Part shown: one piece after another, positions 1-7,665 of the stretch
How the letters are laid out: each line of letters starts with the position of its first letter
Numbering within the stretch: position 1 is the first letter of the stretch
The notes under the pieces: generated by a model
The model's input: the letters and a program-made list of their open reading frames with translations, nothing else
What the model was told of the DNA's origin: nothing
Database searches by the model: none
Assembly: GCA_005239475.1 (NCBI GenBank)
Contig: SPAX01000051.1
Location: 1 to 43,162 of the forward strand
Direction of reading: 5' to 3'
Origin: Nitrospira sp.
GTDB lineage: Bacteria > Nitrospirota > Nitrospiria > Nitrospirales > Nitrospiraceae
Length of the DNA stretch: 43,162 bases
Position numbers and translations under genes: made by a program

Positions 1-634
1 GGATCATCGGTCTTGATCACATGAAGGGTATTGGCCTTTTCCGGGAGCTGAATTGCTAATTCATATTGTCGTCTCCCAACCGCGTTTGTCCTCCCGATCT
101 TATAGTGACGTCCAGACTTCATAAGATACATGGAACCAACAGCTTCCTGATCCCAGGATTCCTTCTCCTTCGTTACTATTTTCGTGTTGGTTTTCAGCAC
201 ATCTTCACAAGCCGCTATTACGTCCTCAAAACCGCTCCGTGCTCGACAGTGTTCAAGAATAGCTGCGGCCATTTGACTCTTTCCTCCAAATTTCTGACGA
301 AAGGCATTTGCATGAGGAAAATCAGGGGTCCTCTTTTTCTCAACAAGCATCTCTCCCTCTACAGGAAACCGTATCTTGTCCCCGTCTTTCGTTCTGCGGA
401 TGAGTCTATGAGTTTTTCAATGAGGAGGTCTTTTCCGAAGGCCTCCTGAAATCTATTCCTGGAAAAACCAGCCTCTTCCTGAGCATCACCCCATCGTACC
501 CAATAATGCGGGAACCAGTCGTACTTGTTAATTCCTGTCTCGTTCTTGAATTCATTTTGGCCAGGAGGCTTTCCCTCACTAGCCTTAGCAATTCGTCGGA
601 TCTCATCAAGAATGTGCTGCTTATCGATTGCCAT
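1..634 (-). pseudogene. GIY-YIG (T5orf172/MUG113-like) nuclease gene, frameshifted and cut by the window edge
   Basis: The intact first frame runs from the ATG at 634 to a stop at 359-361. It encodes about 90 residues with a helical DNA-binding-like segment (EIRRIAKASEGKPPG, then WVRWGDAQEEAGF). Reading the minus strand on in the neighbouring frame gives an open, protein-like sequence to base 1. It includes DKIRFPVEGEML, HANAFRQKFGGKSQM, and then YLMKSGRHYKIGRT and GRRQYELAIQLPEKANTLHV, which is the start of a GIY-YIG fold of the T5orf172/MUG113 type. The two frames join near 375-395, around a GGGG run, and a single missing base would explain the shift. The catalytic half lies outside the window. 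Either the gene is decayed or the assembly has a one-base error. The family is associated with DNA cleavage, but the cellular role here is unknown. Confidence 0.72.
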
Positions 635-1009
635 CGCTACTACACCTTAATCCTGAAGCATGGCACGAAATCAGTCGTTGGACCCTAGCGAGAAGCCCGT
701 GACATGTCAACGGCTTCATAGCTTGACGGGTGCGACCTCTTTTTCCACGACGGTTCGTGGCGAAATCGCAAAGCCGCGTCGCGAGACCGACGCGCGGAGG
801 CGTGCAGGACCGAGGAGGTACATACCGCACTTCGTGTGAGCCGTTCGCCCCTTTGATGAGTCCTGGCGAACGGATAAACACCGCCAGCATTCGCCGGCCT
901 GAAGATCCTTCTCAAGGTTGAGGGACTAAGCGACGAGCCCGTCGGCCTGGCCACGCTCGGCAGTGGCCAGGCTTGTCGCAGCAGCGGATCTGCGATTGCA
1001 GCAGAACCG
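635..1009. other. GC-rich intergenic stretch with no recognised gene
   Basis: This 375-bp gap separates the start of the GIY-YIG gene from the end of the transporter gene. I read both strands and recognised no protein family, tRNA or known structured RNA. The open frames here are GC-driven and have no convincing start site. The only clear structure is the hairpin at 944-973. Confidence 0.5.
944..973 (-). terminator. Hairpin downstream of the transporter gene, terminator-like without a T tract
   Basis: Ten-base-pair arms (GCCTGGCCAC and GTGGCCAGGC) flank an 8-nt loop, about 37 nt past the transporter stop codon. No run of T follows on the minus strand. It could therefore be a 3'-end stabiliser rather than a true intrinsic terminator. 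Confidence 0.35.
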
Positions 1010-2644
1010 TCACGCGCTTTTGAAGCGGGTCACCTTCGCAAACACAATCGCGGCAAAGGGAAGCGCCAACCCCAGAACTAACTGCGCGATGAGGAGCGAG
1101 CCGAGTTGGCTATAGTCGGCAGGCATTTGAACGACGCCGGAAACCTGGTCACGGACTTCCCGACTGATCACATAGATTTCGTTCATGTACTTAGTACCGA
1201 GTTGGCTCAACGACAAGGCCAGATTCGTAAATGAAGCCATCACGGCAAAGAAGGTGGCTTTCAAGTTCGCGGGCGCGGAGTTGGCAATCCAGGCCAGCAT
1301 CGGAATCATGGAAATCTGACCGAGCGGCGATTCTAATGCCGTATCGATCAGCGCAATGAATCGTGCATCGACAATACCCCCTGTAATTCTTGCCGTCCAT
1401 TCGTGCAAACCGTAGAACATGCTCACGATCGGAAGGGTCAAAATGGTTCCGATCACCGTGAGAAACCCCACGACATAGGCAATCGACCGCTCGGCCATGA
1501 AGCGGCGAAAGACGAACATCCCCGCCAGGGTCAACGTGCTGCCGATCAGCGAGAGGACAGAGAGAAACTGCTGATCGAACTTCAGCTGGTCGATCATCCA
1601 CCACGTCGTCCCTGACCCGGTACCGGGAATAGCGCGGAAGATAAAGACCACGACCGCTGTCCCGACCAGGGTGAAACGCTTGTCAGGCTCCAGTTCTCGT
1701 ACCAGCCGGGCCATCAAAAACAAGACGATTGTCATCGAGCCGACAAAGACAATCTCTTCGCTATAAGAGAAGCCGCCTAATCCGACGGTTAGGATGAACA
1801 GCACGAAGGCGAGACTCCCGCCAAGAATCCACCAATTGGGCCTGGTCGCCTCCACCAGGCTTCCCCGTTCACGTACCATCTCGTTGATCTGCGCCCGCGT
1901 GAACCCCTGCTGTCGAAGCTGCCGCATGTGACGTTGTTGCAGAAACCAGGCAACCCCCACCCCAAGCACCGAGACAAACGGGATCACGAGCGCCACGAGG
2001 TAAACCTGCTTGTAGAGCCAAACGATCTCTGCCTGTGGGAGTCCTTCGACTCCTGAGAAGACATACACGTTGATCATCGCCACCAGAATCCCGCCGCCGA
2101 CGATGGCTACACGACCGAGCGTCTGCATGGTGGTGTGCATGAGCTTGAGTGTCGGCTGGTCGAACGGCTGCCCCCGCTCATCCACCCGTGGCACGGCATC
2201 GACCGTCATCGCATCCGCGACCGCGTCTTGCACGACGTAGCCGATCGGTCCAAGTAATGTACTGATCACATACCAGACTTCCGCGGGCAGGATGGAGGTC
2301 ATCACTTCCCGACTCCCGATCAATGCCGCCATGATCCCAAGACTGGCGGCCAGCAGCCCGGCTCCAAGGCCCACGAGCCAGCCTTTCCAGCGCCACAAGA
2401 GATCGACGAGATGTCCGATCGGCATCTTGAGTGCCCAAGGAATGCCGGCCCAAAATCCCAGCGCCGCAAGAAACGCGGCGGAGAGGCCGAGGTAGTCCTT
2501 GACGAAGAAGGTGCCGACGATCCCGGTAAGACCGGAGATACCGTAGGCCATGTAGACCATCAGGGGCGGCAGATATGATAGCCGCATCTCGCGGCTAAGA
2601 GAGAGAATGTTAAGATCAATCCACTGGGCGAGGCGCGTGAACAT
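1010..2644 (-). CDS. MFS-type multi-span transporter, BT1 (folate/biopterin)-like
   Basis: The 544-residue protein has about a dozen hydrophobic segments across its length and no periplasmic domain, so it is an inner-membrane carrier. The stretch around residues 130-165 (LLGPIGYVVQDAVADAMTVD) resembles the conserved acidic helix of BT1-family folate/biopterin transporters, which also keep DxxADA-type residues there. A charged cytoplasmic loop near residues 235-270 separates the two halves. Its ATG begins two bases after the stop of the upstream ferredoxin/lactamase gene and has no clear Shine-Dalgarno sequence, so translation is probably coupled. Substrate is not known. Another MFS subfamily is possible; the transporter assignment itself is secure. 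Confidence 0.75.
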   Translation of the reverse strand: MFTRLAQWIDLNILSLSREMRLSYLPPLMVYMAYGISGLTGIVGTFFVKDYLGLSAAFLAALGFWAGIPWALKMPIGHLVDLLWRWKGWLVGLGAGLLAASLGIMAALIGSREVMTSILPAEVWYVISTLLGPIGYVVQDAVADAMTVDAVPRVDERGQPFDQPTLKLMHTTMQTLGRVAIVGGGILVAMINVYVFSGVEGLPQAEIVWLYKQVYLVALVIPFVSVLGVGVAWFLQQRHMRQLRQQGFTRAQINEMVRERGSLVEATRPNWWILGGSLAFVLFILTVGLGGFSYSEEIVFVGSMTIVLFLMARLVRELEPDKRFTLVGTAVVVFIFRAIPGTGSGTTWWMIDQLKFDQQFLSVLSLIGSTLTLAGMFVFRRFMAERSIAYVVGFLTVIGTILTLPIVSMFYGLHEWTARITGGIVDARFIALIDTALESPLGQISMIPMLAWIANSAPANLKATFFAVMASFTNLALSLSQLGTKYMNEIYVISREVRDQVSGVVQMPADYSQLGSLLIAQLVLGLALPFAAIVFAKVTRFKSA

Positions 2645-2646
2645 CG

Positions 2647-3528
2647 CTATGGCATTACGTTGCCGGGTTGGCGACGCACGACCAGCGCCTGCAGCTGGGC
2701 GCGCATCTCGTCAGCCGGCAAACGCGTCCGATCCCCATGCCCGGCCAGCACCCATTCGAAGGAGTAGTCGAGGAGTTTCTGGATGGAGTCCATCAGGACA
2801 TGCTTCCTCCAAACCAGCCGGCTCGGAGCACCGAGCTTCTTCTGCGCGGAGTCCCACCAGAGATGATCCCCCGTAAAGAGGAACGTATTTTTGTAGAGAA
2901 GGGCCATGCTGCCCGCCGTGTGGCCCGGCACAGGAATAATCCTAAACTGCGGCATGACTTGTATACTGTCACCCCCCTCAATGATCCATTCTGAATCCGG
3001 AGCCGCTTCGACGTCCGCCCGATGAATCACCCGTTTCGCGGAGAAGTGTGCGGCATACTTCTCCGCATCGGCCACATCGTCTTTATGCGTGAGAAAAATG
3101 TACGCGATGCCGCCCTTTTGTTCAAAGGCCTCGACGAGATGTTTGAGATACCGCGGAGAATCGACGAGCCAGTTGCCGTCCGGATGTTCGATGAAGAAGC
3201 TATTCGCACCGAACGACTTTTCCGAATTAAAGCCGCAGTAAGACACCTCATCTTCAAGTTGGAGCGGAAAACTCGCCATGGCTTCTTTCATCCGCAACTT
3301 GTCACTCTGCTCGGTGCCTATCGAGCCGACCGGGCAGGCGAGGAGCGCGTGATAGGCCTGTTGAATATGCCCCTCATCGATCGGCTGTTGAGTGACCGCG
3401 GAAAAATTACCGACCTCCTCAAAACTCGTCGGCGCCAACTGCCGGCAGGTATCGCAATTAATGCAGGTCGCATCGACAAAAAAATTGCCTGCGACATTGG
3501 AGTCGAGTCGTTTTTTCTCATCAGCCAT
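2647..3528 (-). CDS. Ferredoxin domain fused to a metallo-beta-lactamase-fold hydrolase
   Basis: The 293-residue protein starts with a 4Fe-4S ferredoxin-like domain: Cys22, Cys25 and Cys28 in CINCDTC, and Cys65 in ACPVGSI. A metallo-beta-lactamase fold follows from about residue 95. The usual THxHxDH metal site is changed to THKDDVAD (His148, Asp150, Asp151, Asp154). Later ligands look normal: His203 (PGHTAG), Asp221 (FTGDHLW) and His264 (LAGHGDR). This domain pairing is known in bacteria and plants, but its substrate is not established. No signal peptide is present, so it is probably cytoplasmic. It precedes the transporter gene by two bases, forming a two-gene operon. A redox-linked hydrolase role is inference. 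Confidence 0.82.
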   Translation of the reverse strand: MADEKKRLDSNVAGNFFVDATCINCDTCRQLAPTSFEEVGNFSAVTQQPIDEGHIQQAYHALLACPVGSIGTEQSDKLRMKEAMASFPLQLEDEVSYCGFNSEKSFGANSFFIEHPDGNWLVDSPRYLKHLVEAFEQKGGIAYIFLTHKDDVADAEKYAAHFSAKRVIHRADVEAAPDSEWIIEGGDSIQVMPQFRIIPVPGHTAGSMALLYKNTFLFTGDHLWWDSAQKKLGAPSRLVWRKHVLMDSIQKLLDYSFEWVLAGHGDRTRLPADEMRAQLQALVVRRQPGNVMP

Positions 3529-3554
3529 GGCAGAATCTCTTATGCATTCAGGCC

Positions 3555-3665
3555 CAGCAGGATGCTGAAAAAGTCCGCCAGCACAAGAAGGTTGAGGTTC
3601 AGGCTAAGGCTGAGATATAGAGAGCCCGGTATTCACTCAACCTTGACCTCGACCTCAGCCTGCTA
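3555..3665. repeat. Dispersed imperfect palindrome, copy A
   Basis: The left part holds CAGCAGGATGCTGAAAAAG followed by TCCGCC, the unit also found at 40611 and, inverted, at 23080-23101. It is followed by imperfect inverted arms of about 25 bp (GGTTGAGGTTCAGGCTAAG... against CTCAACCTTGACCTCGACC...). The right arm reaches into the upstream gene and supplies its last two residues and TGA stop at 3655-3657. The motif TAGCAGGCTGAGG at this end recurs at 22899-22911. Confidence 0.7.
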
Positions 3666-4299
3666 ACGCCTTCTTGGCTTCCTTCGCTTGATCGGCCGCT
3701 CGCCAGAGATACCAGGCTGCGGCGGTGCGGTAGGGCTTCCAGCGCTCCCCGAATCGTAGCACCTCTTTCGGCATCGGCATCGAACGCCGACCATAGGCGA
3801 TGCGGAACCCGTTGCGCACACCGAAGTCGTCAACCGGCAGAACGTCAGGCCGCCCCAGTTGGAAGATCAGCAGCATTTCGACCGTCCAACGGCCGATTCC
3901 ACGGACCGCAATAAGCCGCTCAATGATCGCCTCGTCGTCGAGCTTCCGAACGATGGCGCCTGTCGGTACGGTACCATCGAGTGTCTTGGCAGCCAGATCG
4001 CGAAGCGCCGCGACCTTGGCTTGTGAAAAACCAGCGCCGTGAATCGCCTGCTCGTTCATCGCGAGCAAATCATCTGGTTGAGGGAAACGTCGTGCCGGAA
4101 ACAAGGCCACGAACCGGCGCAATATACTCTCCGCCGCTTTCTCGTGCAATTGTTGATAGGCAATCGCTCGTGCCAACGATTCAAACGGCGACCGCTTCGA
4201 TCGGGGAGTCAAGGTGAAGGGGCCCACCTCACGAATCAACCGACGCATGACCGGATCCGTCTTGGACAGATGCCTGAGCTCTGGTGCCTGTAGATCCAT
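3655..4299 (-). CDS. HhH-GPD DNA glycosylase, AlkA/3-methyladenine glycosylase II type
   Basis: The protein of about 214 residues would remove alkylated bases in base excision repair. The helix-hairpin-helix is LIAVRGIGRWTVEM at residues 129-142, followed by the catalytic-aspartate region LPVDDFGVRNGF (Asp157/158). WKPYRTAAAWYLW near residue 190 matches the conserved C-terminal helix of AlkA-like enzymes. The E. coli AlkA N-terminal domain is absent, as in many short bacterial homologues. I use the ATG at 4299 instead of a TTG two codons upstream. It is the last gene of an SDR-RidA-glycosylase run, 21 bp after RidA. Ada, another alkylation-repair gene, lies at 21.4 kb. The stop codon lies within repeat copy A. 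Confidence 0.88.
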   Translation of the reverse strand: MDLQAPELRHLSKTDPVMRRLIREVGPFTLTPRSKRSPFESLARAIAYQQLHEKAAESILRRFVALFPARRFPQPDDLLAMNEQAIHGAGFSQAKVAALRDLAAKTLDGTVPTGAIVRKLDDEAIIERLIAVRGIGRWTVEMLLIFQLGRPDVLPVDDFGVRNGFRIAYGRRSMPMPKEVLRFGERWKPYRTAAAWYLWRAADQAKEAKKALAG

Positions 4300-4320
4300 C
4301 TGCAACCCGTACGCCTGGCC

Positions 4321-4716
4321 CTATGATTTCCCCTCGGTCAGAATGGCATCGACCTCGATCTCGACCAACATGTCCGGATCAATCAGCCGTGTGACCTCCA
4401 CCATCGTCGTCGCAGGCCTGATAGCCCCGAAGACTTCGCCATGGGCCCGGCCAATGTCCTGCCATTGATCAATGTTCACCACGTAAATGCGCGTTCGGAC
4501 CACATCGGCAAGCGAGGCGCCAGCCTGCTGGAGCGCCGATTCAATCTTCTTCAACGTCTGAATCGTCTGTGCATAGGGATCCCCCTTGCCGACCATGCCA
4601 GAGGAAGTCATGGCCGTCGAGCCAGATACGTATATAGAGGCACCGACTCGTACCGCTCGCGAGTACCCAAGTTTGCCCTCCCAAGGACCACCTGTGGAAA
4701 TATTCTGTCGCCCCAT
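4321..4716 (-). CDS. RidA/YjgF/UK114 family protein
   Basis: The 131-residue protein matches the RidA family, whose best-known members deaminate reactive enamine/imine intermediates. The signature strands are [20 protein letters not shown] and [12 protein letters not shown], and the last keeps the substrate-carboxylate-binding arginine. I chose the ATG at 4716 because TAGGAGAGA lies 8-9 nt upstream. This SD overlaps the stop codon of the SDR gene, so the two are likely translationally coupled. An ATG at 4737 is in frame but would lie inside the SDR gene. Deaminase activity is inferred from the conserved arginine; the subfamily is not resolved. Confidence 0.88.
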   Translation of the reverse strand: MGRQNISTGGPWEGKLGYSRAVRVGASIYVSGSTAMTSSGMVGKGDPYAQTIQTLKKIESALQQAGASLADVVRTRIYVVNIDQWQDIGRAHGEVFGAIRPATTMVEVTRLIDPDMLVEIEVDAILTEGKS

Positions 4717-4726
4717 CTGTTCTCTC

Positions 4727-5458
4727 CTACATGACAACGCCGCCGCCGGCGTGAATATTTTGGCCCGTCAACCACCGCGCCTCCTCACTGACGACGAACG
4801 CCACCACGTCGGCAATATCCTTGGGGAGACCAAGCCGTTTCAACGGCGACATTTCGATGCCGATCTGGCGGAACTGGTCTGTCATCATGCCCGTCTCGGT
4901 AAAACCTGGCGAGACCGTATTGACCGTAATGCCCCGAGAGGCCAGCTCTTGTGCGAGGCCTTTCGTATACTGTTCTAGCGCGCCTTTGCTGCCAAGATAA
5001 GCCGTCGCACCGGGAAAACTCAAATGGGTTCCATCGGTAGAAATGTTCACGATGCGGCCGCCCTCTTTGAGCACATTGGCCGCTTCCTGCATCGCGAAGT
5101 AGGGACCCTTGGCGTTCAAGGCGATGATCTGATCAAAGTCTGCCTCGGTCGTCTCCAGGAGTAGCTTGGGCATAAACCGTCCGGCATTGTTCACGAGAAT
5201 ATCCAGTCGGCTGAACTGCTTTACCGTCTCGATGACGAGCCGGCGCGCCTCCGCCACCTGGCTCATATCGGATTGAACGGCGACAGCCTTCCCGCCCTTG
5301 GCCTGAATGCCCGTAACGACTTGCTGAGCTTTCTCCGCACTCGTTCCGTAATTCACCACCACGATCGCCCCGTCTTCGGCCAATCGCTCTGCGATCGCCC
5401 GTCCAATCCCGCTGGACGATCCGGTGACGATCGCGACTTTTCCACTGAGTGACGCCAT
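4727..5458 (-). CDS. Short-chain dehydrogenase/reductase, FabG-like classical SDR
   Basis: The 243-residue length is typical of classical SDRs. The NAD(P)-binding motif is VTGSSSGIG at residues 11-19 and the NNAG motif is at 90-93. The catalytic residues are around Ser140, Tyr154 and Lys158 (YLGSK), with Asn115. The C-terminal [11 protein letters not shown] matches the usual LTGQ...DGG ending. Acidic residues typical of NAD preference are not obvious after the first strand, so cofactor choice is open. It heads the SDR-RidA-glycosylase run, with a purine-rich leader (AAAGGAAAC) before the ATG. The substrate cannot be predicted; FabG itself usually sits with acyl-carrier genes, which are absent here. 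Confidence 0.87.
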   Translation of the reverse strand: MASLSGKVAIVTGSSSGIGRAIAERLAEDGAIVVVNYGTSAEKAQQVVTGIQAKGGKAVAVQSDMSQVAEARRLVIETVKQFSRLDILVNNAGRFMPKLLLETTEADFDQIIALNAKGPYFAMQEAANVLKEGGRIVNISTDGTHLSFPGATAYLGSKGALEQYTKGLAQELASRGITVNTVSPGFTETGMMTDQFRQIGIEMSPLKRLGLPKDIADVVAFVVSEEARWLTGQNIHAGGGVVM

Positions 5459-5643
5459 GATGTTTCCTTTGCCTTTCCTCTGTGTGACTGTTGCGTGCCC
5501 TTATTTTAACCTGCCATCACCTACGGCCAGCGGTGAGGCCCCTGTTGTCGAGCCGGCCTGCAGAACCAGCCCTCTTCTCAAACCTCTGTATGGTAGTCGA
5601 AGCGCAATCGACTATATCCTTGGAAAGTGACGAAATTCATCCC

Positions 5644-6243
5644 TTATCGGAGAAGGGGCGACGGTTGCTCCCAGGTTGCTGAGTACACGAATTCTGTCAA
5701 TGGCTTGCGGACTCTTAGTTGAGTTTCCCGTGCTCTCAAGTGGTCCGACAGCAGGGCAGGATCACCCGGATAACCGACCGCCATCATAGCCACCGGCTCA
5801 TAGCCCTCCGGGATCTGACAGTCCGCTCGCGCCTGATCGATTCGAAAGCCCGCCATTTGATGGGCAACAAGCCTAAGCGCCGTGGCCTGGACGACGAGAT
5901 GTTCTGCCGCCATGCCCGTGTCATGGAGCGCATGGCGATTCGGCGAGCCATCTTCGAACAGAAGTTTCGCCACGGACAGCAGCAGCACCGGTGCACGATA
6001 TGCCCATTTCTGATTGCCTTCGACCAGGCAGTTGAATAACCGATCATACTCAATCTTATTCTCTTTAGTGGCGACCAGGAATCGCCAGGGCTGCCCGTTA
6101 TTCGATGAGGGCGCCCACCGTGCCGCTTCGAAGAGACTCCGCATCAGCTCCGCCTCGATAGGCCGATCGTCAAAGGCGCGCGGACTCCAACGTCGACGCA
6201 ACAAGTCGTGGATCGGGTACTGGGTGTCCGCCGGTTTATCCAT
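5644..6243 (-). CDS. Nitroreductase-family flavoprotein
   Basis: The 199-residue protein belongs to the FMN-dependent nitroreductase family. The N-terminal RRRWSPRAFDDRPI and AARWAPSSNNGQPWRF hold the conserved FMN-phosphate-binding Arg/Ser/Asn residues. MMAVGYPGDP near residue 155 is the usual glycine-rich segment. Such enzymes reduce nitro compounds or quinones with NAD(P)H. The gene starts 8 bp after the outer membrane factor gene, with GGAGG just before the ATG, so it is the last gene of the efflux operon. Joint expression with a pump suggests detoxification of the exported compounds (inference). An unusual natural substrate is equally possible. Confidence 0.86.
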   Translation of the reverse strand: MDKPADTQYPIHDLLRRRWSPRAFDDRPIEAELMRSLFEAARWAPSSNNGQPWRFLVATKENKIEYDRLFNCLVEGNQKWAYRAPVLLLSVAKLLFEDGSPNRHALHDTGMAAEHLVVQATALRLVAHQMAGFRIDQARADCQIPEGYEPVAMMAVGYPGDPALLSDHLRARETQLRVRKPLTEFVYSATWEQPSPLLR

Positions 6244-6251
6244 GGCCTCCG

Positions 6252-7664
6252 TTATCCTTTGCTGTTGCCCTTGGGTCGGTCCATCTCGGGAGACCAGCCA
6301 CCGCCAAGGGCCTTATAGAGTTGGACCACTGACACCAGATGGAGACGACGGGTGGCGGCGAGTGCCAGTTCCGCCTCAAAAAGACTCCGCTGCGCTATGA
6401 GGACATCCAAATAGTTCGCCAGGCCACCTTTGTATCGCAAAGTGGCAAGGTGCAACGCCGACCGCAGGGCATTGACCTGCCTTTCTTGTGCGTCCGCCTG
6501 TTCATGGGCCGTGCTGACCCCCACCAGCGCGTCTTCAACCTCTCTGAACGCGACGAGAATTGTTTGTTCGTACTGGGCCACAGCCTGTTTGGCTTGGGCT
6601 TCTGCGGCCCGCTGTTGATACCCTAACGTTTGGGCATTCAGCAAGGGCCCGGTCAGTACCGGGGCAAGGACTCCGAAACTGGTTGCCGGCGACACAAAAT
6701 CCGTAAGGCGCGGGCTTGCCACACCGAGGATTCCCGTGAGCGACAGCTTGGGAAACCGTTCGGCCTTCGCCACCCCGATCCTGGCGGTGGCTGCAACGAG
6801 CTCTTGCTCCGCCTGCACAATGTCCGGACGGCGTTGGAGCAGTTCAGAGGGAAGACCGGCAGGCACCACGGGCGGCATCATTTGTTCGGTAAGCGATCGC
6901 CCTCTGGCGATCTGACTGGGATTCCTTCCCAGCAGCACGCTGAGCTCGTTTTCTTTCTGAATCATATGACGCTTCAGCTCCGCAATACGAGCAGCGGCAT
7001 TTTCCCGCTCCGCTTCAAATTGGTCGACATCCAGCCTGTTGATCATTCCCTGCCGGAGCCGTGCTTGACCGATTCTCACTGACTCCTCCCATGCCAGCAA
7101 AGTGCGCTTGGCGATCTCCAACTGCATGTCGAATTGCCGAAGATCGAAATACGCCTGCGCCACTCCGCCCACGATTTGCAGAGTGACCGCTCGTTGGTTC
7201 TCCTCCCGAGCCAAGAGATCCGCCAGACCAGCCTCATTCGCCCTGCGGATTCGTCCCCAGATATCCAGCTCCCAGGCCAGTGATCCTTGCCCATAATGGC
7301 TAAAGGGACTGGGAAAACCGGGAAAAGTAACGCCGCCCAGGCGAGCGACGGGAAGATTGCCCGTCATGCTGAATTGAGGGGCAAAGTCCATTCGAGCCGT
7401 GAACAGGCGCGCCTGGAATTCGTCGATACTTGCGACCGCTCGTTTGAGATCTTTGTTCTCTTCGAGTGCGATACGGATCAAATGCTGGAGTTCTTCGTCC
7501 TGGTAGAGTTCCCACCACGGCATATTCGCGAGGGAAGGTAAATCTTTCGATTCCCCAGCCATGCGAAAGGAGTCGGAGGTGGGAATGTCGGGACGAGAAT
7601 AGTCTGGCCCCATAGCGCACGCGAGCAGGAGCAACGAAAAGACTGCGAGGACGAGGCTGCGCAT
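6252..7664 (-). CDS. Outer membrane efflux lipoprotein, NodT/OprM-type TolC-family channel
   Basis: The 470-residue protein is the outer-membrane channel of a three-part efflux pump. A lipoprotein signal peptide ends in LLLLAC with lipidated Cys16, as in OprM. Two long coiled-coil repeats of the TolC fold follow; DIWGRIRRANEAGLADL and LLQRRPDIVQAEQEL are family hallmarks. The length fits OprM homologues. The gene begins one base after the RND pump stop codon, with GGAGAGTGAC as RBS. The upstream pump and fusion protein form the rest of the complex. Substrates cannot be read from this subunit. Confidence 0.92.
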   Translation of the reverse strand: MRSLVLAVFSLLLLACAMGPDYSRPDIPTSDSFRMAGESKDLPSLANMPWWELYQDEELQHLIRIALEENKDLKRAVASIDEFQARLFTARMDFAPQFSMTGNLPVARLGGVTFPGFPSPFSHYGQGSLAWELDIWGRIRRANEAGLADLLAREENQRAVTLQIVGGVAQAYFDLRQFDMQLEIAKRTLLAWEESVRIGQARLRQGMINRLDVDQFEAERENAAARIAELKRHMIQKENELSVLLGRNPSQIARGRSLTEQMMPPVVPAGLPSELLQRRPDIVQAEQELVAATARIGVAKAERFPKLSLTGILGVASPRLTDFVSPATSFGVLAPVLTGPLLNAQTLGYQQRAAEAQAKQAVAQYEQTILVAFREVEDALVGVSTAHEQADAQERQVNALRSALHLATLRYKGGLANYLDVLIAQRSLFEAELALAATRRLHLVSVVQLYKALGGGWSPEMDRPKGNSKG

Positions 7665-7665
7665 G

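Noticed and set aside
621-954. Overlapping open frames of about 89 codons in the left gap
   Set aside because: Both frames look GC-driven, without recognised domains or a ribosome-binding site.
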